Of a DNA stretch of 18,663 bases, positions 1-6,811 are shown piece after piece. The notes below the pieces were generated by a model. It worked only from the letters and a program-made list of their open reading frames with translations, had not been told where the DNA came from and searched no databases. Both the position numbers and the translations under genes were made by a program. The stretch is from Prevotella sp. UBA2711 (GTDB taxonomy: Bacteria > Bacteroidota > Bacteroidia > Bacteroidales > Bacteroidaceae). The stretch is from assembly GCA_002354095.1 (NCBI GenBank), contig DEKX01000042.1:18069-36731 (forward strand), read 5' to 3'. Numbering within the stretch: the stretch's first letter is position 1; each line of letters begins with the position of its first letter.

Positions 1-63
1 CAGTTGGCAGGAAAGGCTGATGGACGAGTCATCTCTGAGATTGTAAAGAAACTCTTGGCATAA
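1..63 (+). CDS. GatB/YqeY domain protein, C-terminal fragment
   Basis: Only the last 20 codons and the TAA stop are in the window. The tail reads QLAGKADGRVISEIVKKLLA. The AGKADGR..S.IVK.LL pattern is the characteristic C-terminal end of the YqeY family (GatB/YqeY domain proteins, about 150 residues, related to the tRNA-binding tail of the GatB amidotransferase subunit). The 5' part lies outside the window, so start, length and operon context cannot be judged. The molecular role of the family is poorly defined. The assignment rests on a short but distinctive motif. Confidence 0.7.
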   Translation, partial: QLAGKADGRVISEIVKKLLA

Positions 64-504
64 GCTTTGATTCTATGTCTAGAATTAGTGGCACAATAAT
101 GGCACAGAGCACTGTAACTCGTTGGTACTCAGTATGTGCTTTAAACTTCAACGAGGATGAGTATTAAAGCCTCGTATTAGGCTTAGACCATCTAAACACC
201 AGCGGGATGAACAATAATTGTTTGTCTCGCTGGTATTTTATTTGGGTATGTTGAAACCAACCTTTGCTAATATTTGCACAAGTTAGTTAGGTGTGAATTG
301 ACGAAAAATGCGTATTTACGCAAAAAAAGTAAGTGAATATTGTTCCCAAGATCACCGAACTGCTGCAGTAGTTATAAACTGTAGAGAGCCTCCTTTTATG
401 AAACATTCACAAATGATGAGTTTCAAAATCTGCAAAACGTTTCAATATTAGCAAAAAGTGATGGTATTTGTGACATCAAAAGCATGAGTGTCGAAAAAAA
501 TATC
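64..504. other. Non-coding intergenic stretch upstream of the AraC-type regulator
   Basis: No credible open reading frame lies between the YqeY-like stop and the promoter at 505. Visible elements are a direct repeat of TGGCACA at 89-95 and 100-106 (11-bp period); two mutually exclusive short stems, ACGAGG/CCTCGT (151-156 with 170-175) and AAGCCT/AGGCTT (167-172 with 179-184); a terminator-like hairpin at 198-234; and a palindrome TGCGTA-TT-TACGCA at 309-322 followed by an A run. Nothing was recognised in 323-504. Confidence 0.6.
198..243 (+). terminator. Rho-independent-like terminator after the YqeY-like gene
   Basis: ACCAGCGGGA (198-207) pairs with TCTCGCTGGT (225-234) with one G·T pair. 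Inside it AACAAT pairs with ATTGTT around a single A, so the stem is nearly continuous. ATTTTATTT follows. It lies 135 bp after the stop, and the flanking A/T runs could let it act on either strand. Confidence 0.65.
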
Positions 505-512
505 TATCTTTG
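505..512 (+). promoter_or_regulatory. Bacteroidetes -7 box (TATCTTTG) for the AraC-type regulator
   Basis: TATCTTTG matches the Bacteroidetes primary-sigma -7 consensus TAnnTTTG and lies 31 nt before the chosen ATG at 543. No clear TTTG -33 box is at the usual distance. An in-frame TTG at 510 overlaps this box, which argues against TTG as the start codon. Confidence 0.6.
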
Positions 513-542
513 CACTGCGAAATAAAAAGGAGAAAAGGTGAA

Positions 543-2318
543 ATGAAACAACTCGTAAACCTTGTTTATTTAATTGTAGCACTTTTGGTATTAGGAGGCT
601 GCGGAGATGGCACATCTGTGAGGAAACTTCCGCATTCGGGTGATACTCCCTACCAGCAAGACACTATTCTGGTGATCTATGCAACTGAACCGGAACGGGC
701 GCTCAGACTGCTCGACTCGGCAATGGCGCTGGGCAATATCAGTGACTATCGTGGTCAGTTCATCCGTGCCACCATCTACAGCAAGTCGCTCATGGAGCAG
801 CAACAGGACTCAGCCATCAGCATCTGTAAGACACTACTCACCCACGACTCCGTGCGTAACGAGCCCGTTGAGAAGGAGAATATCCTCGATATACTCATTG
901 CCACAGCCCGCGCCAAGAGCGATGATGAAGCCTATCTGCAGTGGGCTACTCAGAAGGTTTCCATCTGTCAGCAGCAAAGCGAAGAGACTGAACGGTGGCG
1001 TACGGAAGCCGAGATTGGACTGGTGATGACCCATTTGGGGCAGGTGAGCGAAGGGCTTAAGAAATTGGACGAAGCCATCAGCCGCCTTGACAGTCCTGGC
1101 AGTATCAACCGAATGGATGCCTTTATCATTGCCGTTAAACGTAAGATCAATGCCCTCAGCGATATGGGGCGGAATGAGGATGTCATCCCTCTGGCGCAGC
1201 GCATCCTCGACCGACTGGACCACTACGAGCAGCACGCCAAAGACTATGCCGAGGACAGTTACCGACTCTCATGGAGCGACCATCCCGCTGACCGTGACCG
1301 TTATCTGGACTTTTGCCGTGCACAGGCTTGGGCATTCATGGCGCAGGCGTATGCACAGAAAAGCCATCATGGAGACGTGAAGACTGAGAAACAGACTGCG
1401 GCAGAAAAAGCCCACAAATATCTGGCACTTTTCGAGCAAAGCGGTTACAGCAAAACCTTCATGGCCCGTCAGATGATTGCCCCCGCACAAATGGCTTTGG
1501 GCATGTACGATGAAGCACTGGCAACCTACGATGAGATGGAAAACCGCATGGGTGCCGACACACTGAATGCCGACTATGCCCTCATTCTCCGTTCGCGTGC
1601 CATAGCCAGTCGCAGCAAGGGGCATATTGCTGAAGCCTTGGACTATCAGACCCGCTATGCCAATCTATCCAAGCAAGTCAGTGATAGCCTGCATAAGAGT
1701 CAAGCCCACGACTATGCTGCCCGCTACCATGCTCAGGAACAGCAGTTGAAAATTCAGGAGCGTCAGGCCGAGGCAGAGCGCTCTCACATTTTCAGTGTTG
1801 CCCTCATCATCATCGCCCTGATGGCTATCATTTTCGCCGTTTTCTTCTTCCGGCAGAAGCGCATCGTCAGCGAAAAGAACCGAGCCCTCATGCGCCTCAT
1901 CAACGGATTGCCCGCGGCAGAGTTCAGTGGTGAGAACGAAGAGGCAGACCGTGAAACCGAAGAAGAGTCAGTGTCCGCTGATACTGCGTTCTTCCACCAC
2001 ATAGAACACACCATCCGCACAGAGCGGCTTTATGCCAACGTCAATCTGCAACGGCAGGATATCATGGAGCGCTTCGGCATCAGCCGGCATGCACTGAACG
2101 ACCTGATGAACCGTTATGCCGGCGGGCTCACTTTCCCCCAGTTCATCAATACCATTCGTTTGGAGGAGGCAAAGCATATACTCGACACTCAAGGTGATAC
2201 CACCCTCACGGCTATTGCTGAGGAAGTAGGTTTCACCCCTGCTAACTTCCGTGAACAGTTCAAGCGCTGCTATGGCATGACTCCAGCCGAATATCGCAAA
2301 GAGCAAGAGGAAAAGTAA
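543..2318 (+). CDS. Membrane-tethered AraC-family regulator with periplasmic helical-repeat sensor region
   Basis: The 591-residue product has a signal-like N-terminus ending in a lipobox-like LGGC (Cys20), a long alpha-helical region (about 25-410) that reads like degenerate TPR repeats, one strong transmembrane segment (about 416-438) followed by RQKR, and a C-terminal AraC-type DNA-binding domain (about 485-591) with both helix-turn-helix halves and the closing GMTPAEYR signature. This predicts a periplasmic sensor joined through the membrane to a cytoplasmic DNA-binding domain, a one-component regulator type common in Bacteroidales. The ATG at 543 was chosen because AGGAG (528-532) sits 10 nt upstream and the signal sequence starts there; an upstream in-frame TTG lies inside the promoter. 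The gene has its own promoter and a strong terminator, so it is monocistronic. Ligand and targets are unknown; the neighbouring T9SS operon is only a guess. Confidence 0.85.
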   Translation: MKQLVNLVYLIVALLVLGGCGDGTSVRKLPHSGDTPYQQDTILVIYATEPERALRLLDSAMALGNISDYRGQFIRATIYSKSLMEQQQDSAISICKTLLTHDSVRNEPVEKENILDILIATARAKSDDEAYLQWATQKVSICQQQSEETERWRTEAEIGLVMTHLGQVSEGLKKLDEAISRLDSPGSINRMDAFIIAVKRKINALSDMGRNEDVIPLAQRILDRLDHYEQHAKDYAEDSYRLSWSDHPADRDRYLDFCRAQAWAFMAQAYAQKSHHGDVKTEKQTAAEKAHKYLALFEQSGYSKTFMARQMIAPAQMALGMYDEALATYDEMENRMGADTLNADYALILRSRAIASRSKGHIAEALDYQTRYANLSKQVSDSLHKSQAHDYAARYHAQEQQLKIQERQAEAERSHIFSVALIIIALMAIIFAVFFFRQKRIVSEKNRALMRLINGLPAAEFSGENEEADRETEEESVSADTAFFHHIEHTIRTERLYANVNLQRQDIMERFGISRHALNDLMNRYAGGLTFPQFINTIRLEEAKHILDTQGDTTLTAIAEEVGFTPANFREQFKRCYGMTPAEYRKEQEEK

Positions 2319-2365
2319 CCGATGCACGCATTTGGGTCGTACACCAAATGCGTGCATCGGTTTTT
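2319..2365 (+). terminator. Strong intrinsic terminator after the AraC-type regulator
   Basis: CCGATGCACGCATTTGG (2319-2335) is perfectly complementary to CCAAATGCGTGCATCGG (2344-2360). The 17-bp stem has an 8-nt loop and is followed directly by TTTTT (2361-2365). It starts immediately after the stop codon. Confidence 0.92.
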
Positions 2366-2386
2366 CACCCGTTTTCCTGATTATTC

Positions 2387-2410
2387 CGTAATTTTGCCGT
2401 CGTAATTTTG
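2387..2410 (+). promoter_or_regulatory. Putative promoter with duplicated TAATTTTG box before the S66-fold gene
   Basis: CGTAATTTTG occurs twice, at 2387-2396 and 2401-2410, 14 nt apart. Each contains TAATTTTG, matching TAnnTTTG. The first copy gives the more plausible leader for the ATG at 2423; the second would leave almost no leader. No convincing -33 TTTG is visible. This promoter may also serve the downstream por genes, because no terminator is visible before porP. Confidence 0.5.
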
Positions 2411-2422
2411 AAGAGACACAAA

Positions 2423-3391
2423 ATGTTTAAAGGTAAAAAGGTAGTTATGCCTCCATTTTTAAAGGAAGGCGATAGGATAGCTCTGGTGTCCCCAGCTTAC
2501 TGGGTTCCCCAAGATGTGCTTGCGCAGGCTGCAGAAACCATTAAAAGTTGGGGACTGCAGCCTGTTATCGGTCCCCACACAAACAATCTGAATGTCAATG
2601 TCTATGCAGGAACGGCAGAAGAACGCTCTGCCGATATTCTTTGGGCACTCGAAGACGACAGCATCAAAGCCTGCCTGTGTTCCCGTGGTGGATATGGTTC
2701 GATACATTTGCTCAATCGTATTCCGAAGGAAAGCTATCTCCAGCATCCGAAATGGCTCATTGGTCATGGTGACATCTCTGTATTGCTCAACACAGTTTCC
2801 AATGCAGGACTGATGTGTATTCATGGCCCCATGTCCTACCAGATAGCAAGTAGTCAGGAGCCTTCGGCTACCATTCTCCGTGATATGCTCTTTGGGAAAC
2901 TGCCTCAATATCGGGTTACAGGCAACGCTCATAACAGGTTCGGACATACCGAAGGTGTTCTCGTCGGTGGCAATCTGACCAGTTTTGCTACCATCGTGGG
3001 AACTCAATATCAGTTGCCTCCCAATCAGGACATTATTCTTTTTATTGAAGAGGTGGAGGAATCATTGCACAATATTGACAGATTGTTCTATCGGTTGATG
3101 CTACAGCTGGATTTCGAAAGAGTGAAGGGTGTCATATTGGGTACCTTCAGTTCTATCAAGTTCGACCTCCAGTTCGGCAGTGTCGAACAGATGCTGATTG
3201 CCCACTTGCATGACTTTGACATCCCTGTATGTTGCGGATTCCCGGTAGGCAGTGACAGTTGTATTCCATTGATGATGGGTGCCCCCTGCTCGCTGGACGT
3301 GACAAGCAACGAGGCACTTCTGTCCTTTAACGTTGATGGGGAACAGCAATTATACGAATTGTCTGAGGGGAACCACTCGCTGTTTAAATAG
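2423..3391 (+). CDS. S66 (LD-carboxypeptidase/MccF) fold protein lacking catalytic Ser and His
   Basis: The 322-residue product has the length and landmarks of the S66 family: PPFLKEGDRIALVSPA at the N-terminus, SRGGYGS, LVGGNLTSF, LFIEEVEE and a closing GFPVGS...PLMMGA block. Active LdcA cuts the L-Lys/mDAP-D-Ala bond of recycled muropeptide tetrapeptides with a Ser-Glu-His triad. Here the nucleophile elbow, normally G-x-S-D, reads GHGD (Gly116 where Ser is expected). The usual G-H before the last strand reads G-S (Ser277). The Glu position (Glu209 in FIEE) is kept. The ATG at 2423 fits the family N-terminus; an in-frame TTG at 2408 lies in the promoter. There is no signal peptide, so it is cytoplasmic. 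The gap to porP is 51 bp without a terminator. The fold is clear, but peptidase activity looks unlikely. Confidence 0.85.
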   Translation: MFKGKKVVMPPFLKEGDRIALVSPAYWVPQDVLAQAAETIKSWGLQPVIGPHTNNLNVNVYAGTAEERSADILWALEDDSIKACLCSRGGYGSIHLLNRIPKESYLQHPKWLIGHGDISVLLNTVSNAGLMCIHGPMSYQIASSQEPSATILRDMLFGKLPQYRVTGNAHNRFGHTEGVLVGGNLTSFATIVGTQYQLPPNQDIILFIEEVEESLHNIDRLFYRLMLQLDFERVKGVILGTFSSIKFDLQFGSVEQMLIAHLHDFDIPVCCGFPVGSDSCIPLMMGAPCSLDVTSNEALLSFNVDGEQQLYELSEGNHSLFK

Positions 3392-3442
3392 AGTTGACTA
3401 AAGAAACAACACAATAAATACAGCCTTTGTCTCGTTATTTAT

Positions 3443-4387
3443 ATGGTGTTGAGACAAAGACTCTGTATATTGTCTGTGTTTCTGTTAGGTGTGAAGATGC
3501 TCTTTGCCCAGCAGGAAGCCTCCTTTGCCCACTATTGGGCAATGGAGCCATCCTTTAATCCCGGCGCTGTTGGCAAAGAGTCGAAACTGAATGTGGCTGG
3601 CGCTTATAACATGTCGTTTGGGGGCTATGAGCATAATCCGAAAACGATGTATATCGCTGCTGATATGCCACTGCGCTTTCTGAATGCGATGCATGGCGTG
3701 GGCATCCAACTGCTGAACGACGAAATCGGTCTGTTTACCCACAAGCGTATATTGGTGCAATATGCCTATAAATTCCGTATGTTGGGTGGCACACTGAGCA
3801 TCGGAGTGCAAGGCGGTATGCTGAATGAGGGCTTTAAAGGCTCTGAAGTAGTGCTGCCTGATGAAGAAACCGACCCCGCTTTCGTGACCACCGATGTCAA
3901 TGGATCTGCCATGGATGTGAGCACCGGACTCTATTATCAACGTAAGAGTTGGTATCTGGGCTTTTCGGCTTTACACCTCACTGCACCGTCCGTAGATTTG
4001 GGCGATAAATCAGTTTTTGACATCAGTAGAATGTTTTATTTGACTGGTGGATACAATATTCGGCTAAGAAATCCGTTCTTTACTATACACCCCACTGTGT
4101 TGGGACGTACAGATGGTACTGCCTATCGGGTGGATATGACAGCAAGGGTGAAATACACCCACGACCGCAAAATGCTGTATGCCGGTGTGGGCTATAGCCC
4201 TACTAATTCAGTGACAGCAATGGTCGGCGGCAATTTCCATGGTATCTGTCTGGGATACAGTTATGAGATGTTTACCTCTGGAACAGGAATGGGAAACGGA
4301 TGCCACGAACTGTTTGTGGGTTACCAGATGGATTTGAATTTCGTCAAGAAAGGGCGTAATCGCCATCAAAGTGTGAGAATCTTGTGA
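3443..4387 (+). CDS. porP: T9SS outer-membrane protein, PorP/SprF family
   Basis: The 314-residue product starts with a signal peptide (cleavage probably after Ala22 in LFAQQ) and continues with the family hallmark region: SFAHYWAMEPSFNPGAVG, then a glycine- and aromatic-rich beta-barrel pattern to the C-terminus. PorP/SprF proteins are outer-membrane components of the type IX secretion system. The synteny porP-porK-porL-porM-porN is the canonical Bacteroidales arrangement and strengthens the call. No promoter of the TAnnTTTG type is clear in the 51-bp upstream gap, so transcription may come from before the S66-fold gene. The downstream gap to porK holds an 8-nt tandem repeat. The SprF/PorP family has many paralogues, so the symbol relies on operon position. 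Confidence 0.92.
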   Translation: MVLRQRLCILSVFLLGVKMLFAQQEASFAHYWAMEPSFNPGAVGKESKLNVAGAYNMSFGGYEHNPKTMYIAADMPLRFLNAMHGVGIQLLNDEIGLFTHKRILVQYAYKFRMLGGTLSIGVQGGMLNEGFKGSEVVLPDEETDPAFVTTDVNGSAMDVSTGLYYQRKSWYLGFSALHLTAPSVDLGDKSVFDISRMFYLTGGYNIRLRNPFFTIHPTVLGRTDGTAYRVDMTARVKYTHDRKMLYAGVGYSPTNSVTAMVGGNFHGICLGYSYEMFTSGTGMGNGCHELFVGYQMDLNFVKKGRNRHQSVRIL

Positions 4388-4411
4388 AGAATTGAAGAAT
4401 TGAAAAATTGA
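4388..4411 (+). repeat. 8-nt tandem repeat (AGAATTGA) between porP and porK
   Basis: Three consecutive units, AGAATTGA, AGAATTGA and AAAATTGA, begin right after the porP stop and end 11 nt before the porK ATG. A fourth, degenerate unit (AGTTAAGA) follows. The array occupies the place of the ribosome-binding region of porK, where no Shine-Dalgarno sequence is visible. Confidence 0.75.
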
Positions 4412-4422
4412 AGTTAAGATAT

Positions 4423-5880
4423 ATGAAGAAAATCATTAGTATAGTAGGTTGCATCTGTGCTGCTATCATGCTTTCGGGCTGTTTCGGCTCGAAACTTGCT
4501 TCGTCGAAAGGCGGTGAAGTGACAGGCGTGAGTGGCCGTGCTTTCAGTGAGCCTACGCCTTACGGCATGACCATGATTAAGCGTGGACACGTGAAGATGG
4601 GTATCGAACAACCGGACTCGCTTTGGGGTAAGAAGATGCCTGTACGCGACATCTCCGTGGAGAGTTTCTGGATGGACGAACATGAAGTAACGAACTCCAT
4701 GTATCGGCAGTTTGTGAAATATGTGCGCGACTCCATCCTGCGCGAGCGTCTGGCTGATCCTAACTATGGTGGCGACGAGTCGTACAAGATTGAGGAAGAC
4801 AAGTATGGTGAACCCGTCACACCGCATCTGAACTGGAAAAAGCCATTGCCCCGCAAACCCAACGAGGACGAACAGCGTGCCTTCGAAAGTCTTTACACCT
4901 ATAATCCTGTGACAGGCGAAAAAATGATTGACTGGCGCCAGCTGAACTACCGCTATGAAGTGTACGACTACACGGAGGCTGCCAAGCGCAAGTATCGTGT
5001 CAACCCACAGGAGCGTATTCTGAATACCGACCTGAACGGCAATGCCAACGGACAGGTATGGATTTCCAAGGATACTGCCTATATTGATGACGAGGGACGT
5101 ATTGTCCGTCAGACCATCAACCGAGAGTACACGGGTCCATGGGACTTCCTGAATACGTATATCGTGAACGTATATCCAGATACCACGTGCTGGGTGAATG
5201 ATTTCCCCAATGCTGAGAACGAAGGTTATATGCGCTACTACTTCTCAAGTGCTGCTTATAACGATTATCCCGTGGTGGGTGTCACCTGGGAACAGGCAAA
5301 TGCTTTCTGTGCTTGGCGAACAGAGTATCTGTTGAAGGGATTAGGGCCCTCGGCTCGCTACGTGCAGCGTTACCGTCTGCCGACAGAAGCAGAGTGGGAG
5401 TATGCTGCCCGTGGTAGGGATCAGAACGAATTCCCTTGGGAGAATAAGGATGTGGCATCGGGCAAAGGATGTTTCTATGCCAACTTTAAGCCCGATAAAG
5501 GTAACTATACCAAAGACGGCAATCTGATTACCAGCAAGGTAGGCATCTATGCCTCGAATACGAATGGTCTGTATGACATGGCTGGTAACGTGGCTGAATG
5601 GACCAGTACGATTTATACAGAAGCAGGAGTGGAGGCGATGAATGACATCAATCCCCAGCTGAAATATAATGCCGCTTTGGAAGATCCCTATCGCTTGAAG
5701 AAGAAGAGTGTCAGGGGTGGATCGTGGAAAGACCCGGAATCGTTTATCCGTTCTGCATGGCGTAGTTTCGAATATCAGAACCAGCCACGCAGCTACATCG
5801 GATTCCGTTGCGTGCGCAGTATGGCCAATACAACAAGTGATAAGGTGAAGACTAAGAAATCAAAACGTAGCAAGAAATGA
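4423..5880 (+). CDS. porK: T9SS ring lipoprotein PorK (GldK family)
   Basis: The 485-residue product carries a lipoprotein signal with lipobox LSGC (Cys20), then a formylglycine-generating-enzyme/sulfatase-modifying-factor fold: YGMTMIKRGHVKMG, VESFWMDEHEVTN.MYRQFV, YPVVGVTWEQANAFCAWR, YRLPTEAEWEYAARGR, NGLYDMAGNVAEWT, VRGGSW and YIGFRCV. PorK/GldK binds PorN to form the large periplasmic ring attached to the outer membrane and is not thought to act as an enzyme. A long insertion (about residues 120-260) separates the first fold strands from the rest, as usual for GldK/PorK. The C-terminal tail is Lys/Ser-rich. The ATG at 4423 was chosen over an upstream in-frame TTG (4408) because it begins the signal peptide and the TTG lies in the repeat. 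The stop overlaps the porL start by 4 nt, implying translational coupling. Confidence 0.95.
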   Translation: MKKIISIVGCICAAIMLSGCFGSKLASSKGGEVTGVSGRAFSEPTPYGMTMIKRGHVKMGIEQPDSLWGKKMPVRDISVESFWMDEHEVTNSMYRQFVKYVRDSILRERLADPNYGGDESYKIEEDKYGEPVTPHLNWKKPLPRKPNEDEQRAFESLYTYNPVTGEKMIDWRQLNYRYEVYDYTEAAKRKYRVNPQERILNTDLNGNANGQVWISKDTAYIDDEGRIVRQTINREYTGPWDFLNTYIVNVYPDTTCWVNDFPNAENEGYMRYYFSSAAYNDYPVVGVTWEQANAFCAWRTEYLLKGLGPSARYVQRYRLPTEAEWEYAARGRDQNEFPWENKDVASGKGCFYANFKPDKGNYTKDGNLITSKVGIYASNTNGLYDMAGNVAEWTSTIYTEAGVEAMNDINPQLKYNAALEDPYRLKKKSVRGGSWKDPESFIRSAWRSFEYQNQPRSYIGFRCVRSMANTTSDKVKTKKSKRSKK

Positions 5881-6809
5881 CAAATTACAGTAAACTGAAT
5901 ATCATCTATAAGTTGCAGAAATGGATGGACAGTGTGCCTGGCCAGACATTCCTGAACTATGCCTACAGTTGGGGTGCCTCTATCGTTATTCTGGGTACTC
6001 TGTTCAAGTTGACTCACCTGCCAGGAGCAAACTTCTTCCTCTATCTGGGTATGGGTACCGAGGTTATCGTGTTCTTCCTGTCAGCCTTCGACCGTCCGTT
6101 TGATAAAACGGCAGATGGTATGAATCTGGACATCCATCCCGCTGTGAACGGGGAAACCGTACAGCCCACCATTGTAGGTGGCGGTGGTAGTGTCGTCGTT
6201 GGAGGCGGTGCTGCTGAAGGCGGTACTGTCGTTGGAAGTGGTACAGTCGTTGGAAGTGGTACTGTCGTTGGAAGTGGTTCTGTCGTTGGAGGTAGTACTG
6301 TTGTTAGCGGTGGTGGAACCATTGGCGGCGGTACAGTGATTATCGGAGGCGGAGGTGCCGTTAGTCCGTCCCGTTCGGACTCTGAGTCCGTTGAGAGCGA
6401 ACTGCCAGTCCGTCCCGTTCGGACTGAGAGCCAGCAGGGAACCAATATCCCTTCAGGGGTTATCATCGGTGGCGGCGGCTCAGCCGTCGGCGGTCCCAGT
6501 GCCGAGGTAGTAGAAGCGACAGGCAACTATATAGAAGAACTGAACGAACTGACGGAGGTGCTCAAGAAAGTGAGCGAGCAGAGCAAGCGCCTCACTGCCG
6601 ATTCTGAAGAGATGGAGAATCTGAACCGTACGCTGACTGGTATCAGTCGTGTTTACGAAATGCAACTCAAGAGTGCCAGCTCGCAGATGGGAACTATTGA
6701 CGAAATCAACGAACAGACACGCCACATGGCTCGCCAGATAGCAGAACTGAATGCCATCTATGCCCGTATGATTGAGGCGATGTCAGTACAGACTTTAAAT
6801 AAGCAATAA
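5877..6809 (+). CDS. porL: T9SS motor protein PorL (GldL family) with repeat-rich linker
   Basis: The 310-residue product has two N-terminal transmembrane helices (about 27-46 and 52-71) with the family motif ILGTLFK.THLPGA and a membrane-embedded Glu62 in GMGTEVIVFF. In GldL the corresponding Glu is implicated in proton use by the GldL-GldM motor. The cytoplasmic part has a long Gly/Ser/Val linker (about 100-162) made of GTVVGS-like hexads, a Ser/Arg/Glu stretch (163-190), a second Gly-rich patch (about 195-210) and a C-terminal heptad-rich coiled coil (about 214-308). The linker DNA contains 18-nt tandem repeats and a 22-nt periodic repeat. The start overlaps the porK stop (ATGA), and porM begins 2 nt after the stop. 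The core assignment is secure; the linker is the unusual part. Confidence 0.95.
   Translation: MTNYSKLNIIYKLQKWMDSVPGQTFLNYAYSWGASIVILGTLFKLTHLPGANFFLYLGMGTEVIVFFLSAFDRPFDKTADGMNLDIHPAVNGETVQPTIVGGGGSVVVGGGAAEGGTVVGSGTVVGSGTVVGSGSVVGGSTVVSGGGTIGGGTVIIGGGGAVSPSRSDSESVESELPVRPVRTESQQGTNIPSGVIIGGGGSAVGGPSAEVVEATGNYIEELNELTEVLKKVSEQSKRLTADSEEMENLNRTLTGISRVYEMQLKSASSQMGTIDEINEQTRHMARQIAELNAIYARMIEAMSVQTLNKQ
6222..6311 (+). repeat. 18-nt tandem repeat inside porL (GTVVGS hexads)
   Basis: Units begin at 6222, 6240, 6258, 6276 and 6294. The first three are nearly identical (GGTACTGTCGTTGGAAGT with one change), the fourth differs at a few positions and the fifth is diverged. Each unit adds six residues in frame, so copy-number change would lengthen or shorten the PorL cytoplasmic linker without a frameshift. 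Confidence 0.85.
6363..6425. repeat. 22-nt-period palindromic repeat inside porL
   Basis: AGTCCGTCCCGTTCGGACT occurs identically at 6363-6381 and 6407-6425. It is itself an inverted repeat (AGTCCG, 7 nt, CGGACT). AGTCCG also occurs midway at 6385-6390, so the hexamer recurs every 22 nt, and CGGACT-CTG-AGTCCG (6376-6390) forms a second inverted repeat. The two 19-mers are 44 nt apart and are read in different frames (SPSRSD versus PVRPVRT), so the similarity is at DNA level. Confidence 0.85.
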
Positions 6810-6811
6810 GC

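Noticed and set aside
510..542. TTG start extending the AraC-type regulator upstream by 11 codons
   Set aside because: The TTG lies within the TATCTTTG promoter box, and the ATG at 543 has AGGAG at good spacing and begins the signal sequence.
758..1625. Several minus-strand frames of 70-133 codons opposite the AraC-type regulator
   Set aside because: Their translations lack domain features, and the plus strand carries a full-length convincing gene with promoter and terminator.
6041..6526. 161-codon minus-strand frame opposite porL, rich in Pro and Thr
   Set aside because: It is the antisense reading of the Gly/Val repeat linker; composition mirrors the repeat, and there is no promoter or conserved-looking sequence.
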